A DNA stretch of 64,000 nt from CAZFHA01 sp964518595 (GCA_964518595.1 CAZFHA010000005.1:62001-126000); one strand, 5' to 3'. Positions 27,048 through 36,879 are shown, numbered from the stretch's first letter. Program-made: numbers and translations. Notes: a model not told the origin generated them from the sequence alone.

Positions 27048-29162
27048 GTGGACAGTGCCATAGCCTGTTTTATGATTATCACGCAGTTTATTCAAGTTCC
27101 GGTAGATGTTGAAATCTTAGAACGAATTAAAACTAACTCGGGGACATCAGAAGATACTGTAAATATACTTAAATATGCCAGTCACTATAAATTAAAAGCA
27201 AAATATACAAAGCTTACAACCAAGAAATTACATGTTATTAAATCCCCTATTATTGCCAAAGATGTAAACGGTCAATTCTTCATTCTTGCAAAATGTACAG
27301 ATAAGGGGATAATGATTATTTACCCTAGTGAGAGTGGTCCCAAATTGATTCCCCTAGACGAATTTGAGCAGTTGTGGGATGGTAGCGCCATTTTTATAAC
27401 CAGAAAAGGCTTGGCAGATGTGGATGCAGTTTTTAGCTTTCGGTGGTTCATTCCAACTATTGCTAAATTTAAGAAGGAATTTATCAAGGTACTGGTTGCA
27501 GTATTTGTTATACAGCTACTGGGGATATTAACCCCCATTATGACCCAAGTAGTAATTGATAAAGTTTTATCCCATCATATTATGTCGACCTTGTATGTTC
27601 TTACAATTGGAATCGGACTTGTCTATGTTTTTGACCTTATTCTTTCTTTGGGTAAGAACTATATATTTACCCATACCACTAATCGTATAGATGTGATGTT
27701 ATCAGCTAAGCTTTTTAAACATCTGTTTGCATTGCCTTTACGATATTTTGAATCGAGAAGAGCAGGTGAAACCGTTGCTAGGGTAAGGGAACTAGATAGC
27801 ATTCGTCAGTTTTTGACCGGAACGCCGTTATCGTCGGCCATTGACTTGTTTTTTATCATTGTTTATATTGTGGTCTTATTTTTCTACAGCGTTCCCTTAA
27901 CCTTCCTGGTCTTAGCATCCATTCCCTTTTATGCGGTTTTATCCTTAATTGTTACTCCGCTATTTAAGAAACGATTGGATGAGAAATTTAGTGCAGGGGC
28001 AGAGACCCAATCCTTTTTGGTTGAATCTATCAACGGCGTGCAGACTGTAAAATCCTTTGCTTTGGAAGACAGATTTGATAGTAAGTGGGGTGACCTCCAA
28101 AGTAACTATGTCCAGGCTAGTTATAAAACCAGTATGATATCCTCCACAGCCGGAACGGTTGCCCAGTTTTTTCAGAAGGTTTTTGACCTATTAATTTTGT
28201 TTTTTGCGGCTAAAGCTGTAATGGATGGGAACTTTACCGTAGGTCAACTTGTTGCCTTTAGAATGCTGGCTGGACGAGTATCTGGGCCTGTATTGCGACT
28301 TGTCCAACTATGGCAGGAATACCAGCAAGCATCGCTATCTGTTAAGCGAATTGGTGATATTTTTCATTCGCCAGTCGAACCATTGTCTCAGAATATGTTG
28401 TCAAAAGTGCCGCAATTGGATGGGCAAATTGTATTTGATAAGGTAAGGTTTCGCTATCGAGTAGATACTTCTGAAGTAATAAAAGACATGAGCTTTACAA
28501 TCGAGGCGGGAACTACTATTGGTATTGTTGGTCGAAGTGGTTCAGGAAAAAGCACGCTATCTAAGCTGATCCAGCGTTTGTATATTGCAGAAGGAGGAAA
28601 AATATCCATTGATGGCATGGATGTATCAACGTTGAATCCTATGCATTTGAGGCCACAGATTGGTGTGGTTTTGCAAGAAAATTTTATGTTTTCAGGAACT
28701 GTAGCAGAAAATATCTCAATCCATTTCCCCACCACAAGTATTGAAAAAATCATACATGCTGCGAAGATGGCAGGCGCCCATGACTTCATTTTAGAATTAA
28801 CGAATGGGTATGACACAATTATCGGTGAAAAGGGTGTGCAGCTTTCCGGGGGACAAAAACAACGAGTGGCTATTGCAAGGGCAATTTTAGGAAATCCTCG
28901 AATTCTAATCTTTGATGAAGCTACCAGTGCTTTAGATTATGAATCAGAGAGTATTATACAAAAAAATCTTAAAGAGATTTGCAAAAACCGTACTGTGTTG
29001 ATAATTGCACATCGTTTGTCAACACTAAAAGATGTGGATAAAATTATGGTTATTGATAATGGTAAATTGGCGGAATTTGATACACAGGAAAACCTTCTCA
29101 ATCAACGAGGTCTCTATTATGAACTGAACAGCAAGCAATTGAGAGGTGACACAGATGGATAA
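27048..29162 (+). CDS. Type I secretion ABC transporter/ATPase with degenerate C39-like domain (HlyB-like)
   Basis: 704 residues from the GTG at 27048, preceded by AAAGGGG at seven bases. An in-frame ATG at 26997 has no ribosome site and would be read through the hairpin. Residues 1 to about 115 are a C39-like domain without the catalytic DCG and His signatures, as in HlyB, so the substrate is probably not cleaved. About five or six membrane helices follow (residues 140-430). The ATPase has GIVGRSGSGKST near residue 494, LSGGQKQRVAIARA and ILIFDEATSALD. It exports the RTX protein encoded just upstream. Its end overlaps the adaptor gene by 8 bases. Confidence 0.9.
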   Translation: MDSAIACFMIITQFIQVPVDVEILERIKTNSGTSEDTVNILKYASHYKLKAKYTKLTTKKLHVIKSPIIAKDVNGQFFILAKCTDKGIMIIYPSESGPKLIPLDEFEQLWDGSAIFITRKGLADVDAVFSFRWFIPTIAKFKKEFIKVLVAVFVIQLLGILTPIMTQVVIDKVLSHHIMSTLYVLTIGIGLVYVFDLILSLGKNYIFTHTTNRIDVMLSAKLFKHLFALPLRYFESRRAGETVARVRELDSIRQFLTGTPLSSAIDLFFIIVYIVVLFFYSVPLTFLVLASIPFYAVLSLIVTPLFKKRLDEKFSAGAETQSFLVESINGVQTVKSFALEDRFDSKWGDLQSNYVQASYKTSMISSTAGTVAQFFQKVFDLLILFFAAKAVMDGNFTVGQLVAFRMLAGRVSGPVLRLVQLWQEYQQASLSVKRIGDIFHSPVEPLSQNMLSKVPQLDGQIVFDKVRFRYRVDTSEVIKDMSFTIEAGTTIGIVGRSGSGKSTLSKLIQRLYIAEGGKISIDGMDVSTLNPMHLRPQIGVVLQENFMFSGTVAENISIHFPTTSIEKIIHAAKMAGAHDFILELTNGYDTIIGEKGVQLSGGQKQRVAIARAILGNPRILIFDEATSALDYESESIIQKNLKEICKNRTVLIIAHRLSTLKDVDKIMVIDNGKLAEFDTQENLLNQRGLYYELNSKQLRGDTDG

Positions 29163-30357
29163 CCGCTTAGCAAAATATATTCTAAAAAACCAACAAAAAA
29201 GGGATGAGCAACTTAAATATGATTTTATGCCCTCGCTTTTAGAAATAATAGAGAGACCTTCTCATATTGCAGGCACTGTGATTGTGGCGGCTATTTTTCT
29301 ATTACTGATAACAGCAATTATATGGTCGGCTCTGGCTAAAATAGACATTGTGATAACTGGCACTGGCAATTTAATGCCTGAAGGAAAGGTAGTAGAATTA
29401 AAGCCCATGGTTATGGGAAAAGTCGATAAAATTAATGTTGCGGTGGGAGACTTTGTGGAGCCTGATCAAGCACTGCTTTCACTTGAAAATGAGACAGCTG
29501 CAATGGATCGGGTAAAAACGGAAGAAAGTCTGGAATGGAACAAAATTCAAATTGAAATTATCCAAAATCGCATAGAGAACCCTGACTATACAATTCCAAT
29601 GGAAAATTATGACAGTAAATATTTTGAAGGTCTGCAGCAAATGAACCTTGAAATCCAGATCTACCAATCTCAGCGGGCGCAGCGGCAAAAAGAACTGGAT
29701 AAGGCGAACCAAGAACTTGAAGCGGCCAGAGGAAAAAATGATCAAGCTCTAATTACATCATTGGAAGAGCGAGTTGCCCTATATCTTTCCTCGATTGAAT
29801 CTGATAAAACCTCTAATCAGTCACAACTTTATGGTCAGCTCTTTAGTATGAAGAATGAGCAAAAAAGTTATGAAGAGCAATTGAAAAAGGCTGATTTAAA
29901 TGATGAAAATTACACATTGAAAGCGCCGGTAGCAGGGTATATTAATTCAATCTCTGTAGTTAGTCCTAAACAAGTCATTTCTCCCGGTGAGAGTATCATT
30001 TCGATTGTTCCCAGTGATAGCCCCTTACAATTTGAATGTTTCGTTTCTAATAAGGATAGAGGTGAACTTGAGGTTGGACAGGAGGTAATTGTTAAGCTTT
30101 CTGCTTTCTCCTTTTCTGATTTTGGAGCAGTTTCTGGCAAAATTAGTTATATAAGTCCATCTTCCTTTACGAACGAGAAAAAAGAAAGTGTCTATGTTTT
30201 GTATGTTGATATTGATGAGAAAAATATCAATCCTAATATTGAACTTATCTCTGGACTCTCAGGTAATGTAGAAATAATTACAGGACAAAGAACGATCCTA
30301 CAATACTTCTTAGATCCAATTGTTGGCAGCCTGAATGAGAGTTTAAAAGAACCATAA
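29155..30357 (+). CDS. HlyD-family membrane fusion/adaptor protein
   Basis: 400 residues from the ATG at 29155, with AGAGGTGA as ribosome site. One N-terminal transmembrane segment (about residues 43-65) is followed by a lipoyl half (GKVDKINVAVGDFVEPDQAL), a long alpha-helical coiled-coil hairpin (residues about 115-250) and a second lipoyl half (LKAPVAGYINSI). A beta-barrel region follows it. It connects the ABC exporter to the outside or to an outer-membrane channel. No TolC-like gene is present in the window. Confidence 0.9.
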   Translation: MDNRLAKYILKNQQKRDEQLKYDFMPSLLEIIERPSHIAGTVIVAAIFLLLITAIIWSALAKIDIVITGTGNLMPEGKVVELKPMVMGKVDKINVAVGDFVEPDQALLSLENETAAMDRVKTEESLEWNKIQIEIIQNRIENPDYTIPMENYDSKYFEGLQQMNLEIQIYQSQRAQRQKELDKANQELEAARGKNDQALITSLEERVALYLSSIESDKTSNQSQLYGQLFSMKNEQKSYEEQLKKADLNDENYTLKAPVAGYINSISVVSPKQVISPGESIISIVPSDSPLQFECFVSNKDRGELEVGQEVIVKLSAFSFSDFGAVSGKISYISPSSFTNEKKESVYVLYVDIDEKNINPNIELISGLSGNVEIITGQRTILQYFLDPIVGSLNESLKEP

Positions 30358-30420
30358 AACCTTATGAGGCGCAGCAAGGCCCATAAGATTTTTGGGCGCT
30401 TCTTTTCTTGCACCAATCAA

Positions 30421-30456
30421 CAATAGCCCTCCCCAAAGTTTTGGAGAGGGCTATTG
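30421..30456. terminator. Bidirectional terminator between hlyD-like gene and the pyrophosphatase fusion
   Basis: CAATAGCCCTC (30421-30431) pairs perfectly with GAGGGCTATTG (30446-30456), with further inner pairing CCAAA/TTTGG. It separates convergent genes. Confidence 0.75.
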
Positions 30457-30512
30457 TATTCTTGTTACGTAAGCATATAAAAGAAAATCACAGCCTATGT
30501 CCTAATCTAGCT

Positions 30513-32948
30513 TTAACCAATACCTACTACCATAGAGAGTAGCGGAACGATTTGCTTTTTACGGCTCATCACCCCAGGGAGCCAGAAGGAGGTTTTGCCT
30601 CTGGCGGCCTCCCCGTAAGCCCGCTCCAGTGCATCGCCTAGACTGCCGGAGACAAGGATTTGTGAACCACCTTGGTTGATATCGGTGAGTGCCATCATGA
30701 CCATATCGTAGTCTTCTAGTTTTCTGTTCTGCTCCATTTGCTCCAAGAGTTCCTCTTGGCGAGCCATGAAGGGATCAATTTCCATTGAGCTAATCTGGGC
30801 GATGGCAACTTTGCTACCGGCCATGCGGAAGACCTTAAAGTCAACATTTAGGAGCTCTTTGGCTGTCATATTTAGCAGGGAGGAGTCAGGGGTAAACATC
30901 ATCTCAGCTAGGTCTTGGATATCTACAGCGGCAATCCGTGCCAATTTCTCGGCAGTTTTCTGGTCTCTTGGCGTGCAGGTAGGCGACTTAAATAAAATGG
31001 TATCTGACAAAATAGCAGCCAAAAGCATACCGGCAATCGGTGGATCTATGGGAATATCACGCTCAAAGTACATGCTGGCAATAATTGTTGAGGTTGAACC
31101 GACGGGCTCATTTCGGACGTAAATAGGTCCGTCGGTGGTTACATCGCCAATACGGTGGTGGTCAATAATTTCTACAATTTCAGCCTGCTCCAGACCGGGA
31201 AAGGACTGTGCCATTTCGTTGTGGTCTACAAGAATTACCTTTTTGCGTGCGGGACGAATAAGGTGATAGCGGGAAATCGTTCCGGCAATATGCCCCGCCT
31301 CGTCCACTACGGGATAGCTTCTAAAACGGGAGCTGAGCATAGCATTTCGCACATCATCCAGGTAATCTTTGAGTCCAAAACAGACCAGATTTTTACGATG
31401 CATAATCGAAGAAACCGAGGTAGCTAAGGTAACGAGACGTACTGTGCGATAGACTTCGTAGGGGGACGTGACCACAGTGGTACCGCTTACAGCCAAAGCC
31501 TCCGCACTGAGACTTGCAACAAAACTATCCACATCCGGTACATTACAAGCAACCAGACACAGAACTCCCGCAGCTGAAGCTTGAAGAATAGTTTCTGAAG
31601 TGATGTCTGCGCCTACAACAATACCACGGGAGTGAAGCTTACAATCTCGCCCGGTTACATAAATTGGTGCCTGAAAGAAGGGCAGTTTTGGACCACAAAC
31701 ATAAGCACCGCTAATGGTTTTAAGTAGATTGTCCAAGGTGGCGGTAGTATTGGCCTCAGAAATTTGATTCATATCATAGCCAGCGATATCACCGGTGGTT
31801 ATAAGTCCCAACAAATGACCTTGACGATCTGCAACGGGCAAGGATTTTGTTTCAACAGATTTTAGGGAGTCCCAGACTTGGTGTAAAGGCGCATCCGGCA
31901 AGATTGGCAGCGGATGATCAATATCCAAGTCTCGTACCTGAGTACGTACATCAGACAGGGAGGGGGGCGGTGCCATATTAAACCGCTTAAGCACCATGGC
32001 CGTTTCGGGATTTATATCTCCCAGGCGCACAGCAATGGCAGTCTCGCCTAGCTTGGCTTTCAGTGCTTCATAAGCCATAGCTGCTACAATAGAGTCGGTG
32101 TCGGGGTGGCGATGTCCACTGATATACGTTGGGGTACGGAAAAAATCCTGTTGCCGCGGTGGCTCATGGCTAGCCTCTCCCGGAAGAGCTTTTCGCCCAG
32201 CCCAAAGGGTGGGGAAGTTTTCTAAGACTTCTTGGTAGTTCTCTGGAGTACCAATATCGATGCAATCGCCCTCGGCTAAGTAGGCATAGACATCTTGGCG
32301 AGGATAGAGCCATGAGGGAAAATTACCGGGAGCGTCTGGGGTATTTCCGGCTTCAAGATACTCTTTAAATAAAGGTAGCGTCTCTTTACGGTAAAAATAG
32401 GTAGCATAGATCGCAATATCGGTTTCAGGTTCCTTAGGCTTTTCGGCCATTTTGAGCACTTTGCCTTTTTGGTCAATGGTTGCTACGGCTAACTTCTGTA
32501 GTTGCTGCCGATCCGGTACACGAATAGCGACCAGTAAATCTTTATAGATATCCTGAAAATAATCATACATATCCTTAAGACGATAGGTGAACAGGTTATC
32601 TCCAGCTATGATCACAATATCTTCATCAATTTTTTCTTCTTCAATGGCAAATTGGATATCGCCGATAGCCCCACGTTTGTTGCTATCGTCAGTAGTGCCG
32701 TCATCTAAAACAATAATGGGGACAGCCGGTGATAATTCTCTTCTCTTTTGTGCCCATTCTTCGAAGTGACCAGCAAAACGATGATTTGAAATTAAGATAA
32801 TCTTGGATAGTTCCGGAAGGGTGTCTAGTTCATCAGCGATGTAATCTAACATAGCCCGACCAGCCACAGGGAGTAGGGGCTTAGGAGTATTTATGGTCAA
32901 GGGATAAAGTCTGGTTGCATATCCGGCAACGAGCAATAAAGCTATCAT
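30513..32948 (-). CDS. Fusion of sugar nucleotidyltransferase and family II (CBS/DRTGG) inorganic pyrophosphatase
   Basis: 811 residues from the ATG at 32948, which follows CGGAGG. Residues 1 to about 245 are a glucose-1-phosphate nucleotidyltransferase-like domain (LLVAGYATRLYPLTINTPKPLLPVAG in sense, with Ala for Gly in the signature loop). After a short linker, residues about 275-811 are a manganese-type family II pyrophosphatase. It has HRHPDTDS, two CBS domains with a DRTGG domain between the DHH motifs, IIDHHRIGD near 597 and SRKKQ near the end. The nucleotidyltransferase reaction releases pyrophosphate, which the second domain would hydrolyse. CBS domains in such enzymes bind adenine nucleotides and regulate activity. 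Confidence 0.9.
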   Translation of the reverse strand: MIALLLVAGYATRLYPLTINTPKPLLPVAGRAMLDYIADELDTLPELSKIILISNHRFAGHFEEWAQKRRELSPAVPIIVLDDGTTDDSNKRGAIGDIQFAIEEEKIDEDIVIIAGDNLFTYRLKDMYDYFQDIYKDLLVAIRVPDRQQLQKLAVATIDQKGKVLKMAEKPKEPETDIAIYATYFYRKETLPLFKEYLEAGNTPDAPGNFPSWLYPRQDVYAYLAEGDCIDIGTPENYQEVLENFPTLWAGRKALPGEASHEPPRQQDFFRTPTYISGHRHPDTDSIVAAMAYEALKAKLGETAIAVRLGDINPETAMVLKRFNMAPPPSLSDVRTQVRDLDIDHPLPILPDAPLHQVWDSLKSVETKSLPVADRQGHLLGLITTGDIAGYDMNQISEANTTATLDNLLKTISGAYVCGPKLPFFQAPIYVTGRDCKLHSRGIVVGADITSETILQASAAGVLCLVACNVPDVDSFVASLSAEALAVSGTTVVTSPYEVYRTVRLVTLATSVSSIMHRKNLVCFGLKDYLDDVRNAMLSSRFRSYPVVDEAGHIAGTISRYHLIRPARKKVILVDHNEMAQSFPGLEQAEIVEIIDHHRIGDVTTDGPIYVRNEPVGSTSTIIASMYFERDIPIDPPIAGMLLAAILSDTILFKSPTCTPRDQKTAEKLARIAAVDIQDLAEMMFTPDSSLLNMTAKELLNVDFKVFRMAGSKVAIAQISSMEIDPFMARQEELLEQMEQNRKLEDYDMVMMALTDINQGGSQILVSGSLGDALERAYGEAARGKTSFWLPGVMSRKKQIVPLLSMVVGIG

Positions 32949-33255
32949 CAATAACCTCCGCATAGTATGAGCTCTACTAAGCTCGTGATTTATTAGTAGA
33001 ACCATAAGTGTACAGTATGTTTCCCTATTATACATTTCTTTATCAATTTCGCCCAGCAGCCGGATAAAGATAAATTATAATTATCATTAATTTCGATGAT
33101 GATTAAGGGGTAATTTACCCATTATACCGATGCGGTGGTGCTTAGCTATATAAGAGGTATAGCGTCTGAGGGAAAAGCTGAAAAATACTTGACTGAAATC
33201 ACAGCGGGCTTTGTGAAAAAATTCTCGATTTTTAAGTGTCTGCAAAGCGGATTTT

Positions 33256-33277
33256 CTTTAGTCTCGCTAAAGTTTTT
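33256..33277 (+). terminator. Terminator-like hairpin in the LRR gene leader
   Basis: CTTTAG (33256-33261) pairs with CTAAAG (33267-33272) and TTTTT follows. An outer pairing GTGAAAAA (33213) with TTTTTCAC (33273) overlaps it, so two alternative structures are possible. Confidence 0.4.
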
Positions 33278-33290
33278 CACTTTTTTGTTT

Positions 33291-33300
33291 TAGACGTCTA
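33291..33300. promoter_or_regulatory. Palindrome, possible operator
   Basis: TAGACGTCTA is self-complementary over ten bases and sits just upstream of the -10 candidates for the LRR gene. The regulator is unknown. Confidence 0.35.
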
Positions 33301-33372
33301 TGGTAAAATGAACTTATAATAAGCAATTTATGGTGTTTGCTGCTTAATTTTAACCAGCTTCGAGGGGAAAGG

Positions 33373-36300
33373 ATGTTGAGAATGAAAAAGAGTAAGACTT
33401 TATCACTTTTATTGGTGGTTTTGTTCACAATTGCCAGCTTGCAAATTCAACAATTTGTTTGGGCACAGGAGGAAACGAATCCGCAAACCAGCTCAGCTGA
33501 GTCTCTGAATCCAGTTGCATCTTCTGAATCACGGGAAACAACTCAGGTGGAGACAACTATAGATGTTTCAGTGCCGAGCTCCAGCACCACGATTCAAGAG
33601 GGAAGTTACCTCACGGAACCCACCATTGAAACCTCTAGTTTGTCTGAAGAGACTATGCTGGAAACCTCTTCACCCACTTTTCAGGCTATTATGCCCTTGG
33701 CAGTAAGTGATTGGATGCCTGATCCTTATTTAAGGCAGACAGTTGCTAGTAATTTAGGTATAGATGAAGCGGATCTTACCCAGGCGGACATGTTAAATTT
33801 GACTAGCCTATATCTTTCGGCTAGTACCGATCTAGACCTTACAGGCTTAGAATATGCTACTAATCTGACCTCGTTAGGCATTAACGGAATGGCTCATGAC
33901 CGGATAACGAATTTGAATCTATCGCCTTTTCAGAGCTTAACGGATTTTAATTTGTACAATGTTGCTGTTGATGCCATAAATCTAACGGTCGCTCCTAATA
34001 TTGAGAATATCTATTTTTATGATGTGATTACCTCAGGAATTACTGTTAGTGGACATCCCAAGCTAAGACAAATAAATTTATCACAAATAAGTGGTGTCAG
34101 TACTATGGATTTTGCAAACATACCTGCGCTACAATACCTCACACTTCATATGCCCACGCTGACAAACTTAACACTACAGAATCTGCCAGAGTTAAATTAT
34201 TTATATCTTCAGGACAATAAGCTGACTTCCTTTATTCTTAGTGACCTTCCCAAACTTAATACAGCGGAATTTATTGGGAACTCAACAATTACTTCCCTAA
34301 CCATTAGAAATTTACCGCTATTAAATACACTTGGTCTAACAATAAATTCGCTCCAACAGTTAACTATGGAAAATTTACCAGCACTAAGAAACCTTTATAT
34401 TAACAATTCAAGTATGCGTTCAGTGGAATTGGCGAATTTTCCGGTACTAAATTATCTTTCTGTTTCTGATAATGCTCTGCTTACCAGCATCTCGGTTCGT
34501 GATATGTCAAGCCTAACCGACCTTAGCGTATCAGGGAATTCTGCACTCGGTACAGTTGAGGTAAATAATTTACCCGCAATCTTGTACCTGAATTTTAGTA
34601 ATAACGCTTTCAAGACTTTTACCTTAGATAACTATCCGACGCTTACCAGTCTTTATCTGTATGACAATGAAATCACAGCAGTAAATATTAGTAACATGCC
34701 TGCCCTCAATTATTTAGACATAAGTGGAAACAGAATCAGGGATTTGCGCAATATTCAGACAGCCTCCCTATCCGCTTTGGCCAACATTGTGGCATATAAC
34801 CAAATATTTGACGATCCGCCCCGTGTGACGGTGAACCAACCAACAGACTTATTGGCTCTTTATGACCCCTCTGGGGCATTAATTCCTTGGCAACTACCCG
34901 GAACAGCTGGGGTTAACTATGTTCTTAACAGTCCTGGAAATGTTACCTGGTTAACGGGAGGGCTAAAGTCTCTTAATGCCAACTATTCTGCGACTCGACT
35001 TAGCTACAGTGCTATTGTGCGACAGACCGTTCTGAACCCGGACGCAGAGGGTTGGACACTTTTAGACGGGCTTACTGACCAAGTGGACAATATTATTCAT
35101 AACAGCTTTACCCGGGGGGATTTTGCTTTTACGGTTAGCTCTGGTGTTACCAGTGTTAATCGAGATCGTGCAGTGACGCTAAATGAGAATCAGAGAATTA
35201 CCAATCTAAATACCGGTTCAGTCTATACGTATACTTATTCTTACGGTAATGGTGTATATTCCAATGTCAGAGCGTTACAGGAGGATAATTACTGGGATCT
35301 AATTAGTTCTGATATTCCTAAAATCTATATACGTATCAATGCTGATGGCAGTGAAGAAATGAAACGTGTAGACGAGAATACCGCCCAAGGGTTTAAGGTG
35401 GAAACGATTACTTCGGTGACCCAGAATGGCGAGATTCGCCATAAGGTAACGCTGACCAATGTTTCCGGCATAGATATGGTTGATGTAGAGCCCATACTCC
35501 ATATTGATACTCAATTAAATAACAATGATGCAATTAACATTTATGCCACCGGTGGTGGAGGGGTCTACATGGAGGCTGGCGGTATAACGCTGTTTGGTGA
35601 ACCCTTAGAGGGAACCAGCCTTGTTTATGGTGGGCAATACAATACAACGGCAAAATCTGATTTCCAAAATGAAACTCGGGTACATTCCGCCTGGGGAAGG
35701 AATAACGGTGATATATTAGCCGAAAATGTTGACAGTGCCATGTATTTCGGCCCGAGCCCTATAGCTTTATTGGCTGATGGTGAGTCTATTAGTTTTTCTT
35801 ACCAAGAACGTATTTTCACTCAGGATGAACCAGTCCCACCACCGGTAAACAGTATCCAAGTCCGCTATGTGAATGAAGCAGGGGATCTTTTGGATGAAGA
35901 GTTTTTGCAAGGCTCTCCTGGGGATAGCTTCACAACCACAGCCAAGAGTTTTGCTAATTATGACTTACTGCGTACAGAAGGGGCGACTTCAGGTACCTTT
36001 ACCTTTGAACCGCAAGTGGTGACGTATATCTATGGTCTCAAGGCCGGAGGGAATGTTACGGTACGTTATGTAGATCAAGATGGGCAACCGCTAACTCCGG
36101 ACATAATCTTAACAGGACAAGTTACTAACACCTTTGCTACTTTAAAGAAAGTTTTTCCCGGTTATACATTTGTGCGAGTGGAAGGGTCGGAACAGGGTGT
36201 TTTCACCACGGAAGAGCAGCTAGTGACTTACTTCTATCAGAAAAATACCGATAGCGTAGGTGGAGATGTGCTAGTTCGCTATTTGAATCAGGACGGGAAA

Positions 36301-36588
36301 CCACTGACGGCAGATATTGTTATTCCTGGTGGGCAGATTGGAATGGCCTTTTCTACGGAAAAAAAGAGCTTTACCGGTTATGACTTTGTCCGGGTAGAGG
36401 GGCCTACGCAGGGGACATTTACTCAAGATCCTCAGACTGTTACCTATTATTACAAGGCGCAGAGCGTGGTCAAAACCGGTGAAAGCCATCGACCTATTGA
36501 AGCTGGATTTTTCGTGCTGGGACTCGCTGGCATGTTAGTTCTGGGAAGCTACTTGTGGCGGCGAAAGCAGCAATCTTCCGACAACTAA
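33373..36588 (+). CDS. Secreted leucine-rich-repeat surface protein with three MucBP domains and wall-anchor-like tail
   Basis: 1071 residues from the ATG at 33373, with GAGGGGAAAGG upstream. A signal peptide (about 35 residues ending near WAQEE) and a Ser/Thr-rich stretch precede about fifteen LRR units of 21-22 residues (pattern LPxLNYLYLxxNxL), roughly residues 115-470. A beta-rich middle region follows. Three MucBP repeats (VRYVNEAG, VRYVDQDGQPL, VRYLNQDGKPL) start near 35859, 36058 and 36271. The C-terminus has VVKTGES, a hydrophobic segment and RRKQQ, which looks like a sortase sorting signal in which LPxTG has become VVKTG. It is probably a mucin- or glycan-binding adhesin. Confidence 0.85.
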   Translation: MLRMKKSKTLSLLLVVLFTIASLQIQQFVWAQEETNPQTSSAESLNPVASSESRETTQVETTIDVSVPSSSTTIQEGSYLTEPTIETSSLSEETMLETSSPTFQAIMPLAVSDWMPDPYLRQTVASNLGIDEADLTQADMLNLTSLYLSASTDLDLTGLEYATNLTSLGINGMAHDRITNLNLSPFQSLTDFNLYNVAVDAINLTVAPNIENIYFYDVITSGITVSGHPKLRQINLSQISGVSTMDFANIPALQYLTLHMPTLTNLTLQNLPELNYLYLQDNKLTSFILSDLPKLNTAEFIGNSTITSLTIRNLPLLNTLGLTINSLQQLTMENLPALRNLYINNSSMRSVELANFPVLNYLSVSDNALLTSISVRDMSSLTDLSVSGNSALGTVEVNNLPAILYLNFSNNAFKTFTLDNYPTLTSLYLYDNEITAVNISNMPALNYLDISGNRIRDLRNIQTASLSALANIVAYNQIFDDPPRVTVNQPTDLLALYDPSGALIPWQLPGTAGVNYVLNSPGNVTWLTGGLKSLNANYSATRLSYSAIVRQTVLNPDAEGWTLLDGLTDQVDNIIHNSFTRGDFAFTVSSGVTSVNRDRAVTLNENQRITNLNTGSVYTYTYSYGNGVYSNVRALQEDNYWDLISSDIPKIYIRINADGSEEMKRVDENTAQGFKVETITSVTQNGEIRHKVTLTNVSGIDMVDVEPILHIDTQLNNNDAINIYATGGGGVYMEAGGITLFGEPLEGTSLVYGGQYNTTAKSDFQNETRVHSAWGRNNGDILAENVDSAMYFGPSPIALLADGESISFSYQERIFTQDEPVPPPVNSIQVRYVNEAGDLLDEEFLQGSPGDSFTTTAKSFANYDLLRTEGATSGTFTFEPQVVTYIYGLKAGGNVTVRYVDQDGQPLTPDIILTGQVTNTFATLKKVFPGYTFVRVEGSEQGVFTTEEQLVTYFYQKNTDSVGGDVLVRYLNQDGKPLTADIVIPGGQIGMAFSTEKKSFTGYDFVRVEGPTQGTFTQDPQTVTYYYKAQSVVKTGESHRPIEAGFFVLGLAGMLVLGSYLWRRKQQSSDN

Positions 36589-36620
36589 TTTATTTACTGC
36601 AGAATGATAAAATAACTAAG

Positions 36621-36663
36621 CGGCCTTCTCCTCATCTTTGTGATAATGGAGAAGGTCGTTTTT
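36621..36663 (+). terminator. Rho-independent terminator of the LRR gene
   Basis: CGGCCTTCTCC (36621-36631) pairs with GGAGAAGGTCG (36648-36658) with one G-T pair; TTTTT follows. Confidence 0.85.
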
Positions 36664-36748
36664 CTATACAAAGACTTTTTTCTTGATAACAGCTGTGATA
36701 TGATAGGGAGCAAAGTCTGACAAATCGTTCTTGCGAGGAGAAGGACTT

Positions 36749-36781
36749 ATGGGAGCCGTTTTATTACCCATCCATACATAG
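36749..36781 (+). CDS. Possible 10-residue leader peptide MGAVLLPIHT
   Basis: An ATG with the strong ribosome site GAGGAGAAGG upstream opens ten codons ended by TAG. It is followed by two stable hairpins and then the permease gene, the layout of a translation-coupled attenuator. Two consecutive Leu codons (TTA) are present but no run of one amino acid, so the inducing signal is not evident. Confidence 0.4.
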   Translation: MGAVLLPIHT

Positions 36782-36793
36782 ACTCTGCAGCCC

Positions 36794-36879
36794 TAGGGGA
36801 AAAATGCCCCTAACGGCCTGGTGAATCAGCTCGGTGCGATTCCACGCAAGATCGATAAGCCTAGAAGTTTTTCTAGGCT
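36794..36879 (+). promoter_or_regulatory. Structured leader RNA of unknown class before the PTS-type permease
   Basis: Hairpin one is TAGGGG (36794-36799) with CCCCTA (36807-36812). Hairpin two is a perfect 9-bp stem, AGCCTAGAA (36858-36866) with TTCTAGGCT (36871-36879), followed by GGTTTTGG. The region between contains GGTGAATCAGCTCGGTGCG and matches no riboswitch consensus I know. It may be a riboswitch or an attenuator. Confidence 0.45.

Larger units (their letters stand above)
32949..33372. other. Divergent intergenic region before the LRR surface-protein gene
   Basis: 424 bases. It contains a terminator-like hairpin (33256-33277), a 10-bp perfect palindrome TAGACGTCTA (33291-33300), and TAAAAT (33304) and TATAAT (33315) as -10 candidates. 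No reading frame looks real. Confidence 0.5.
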
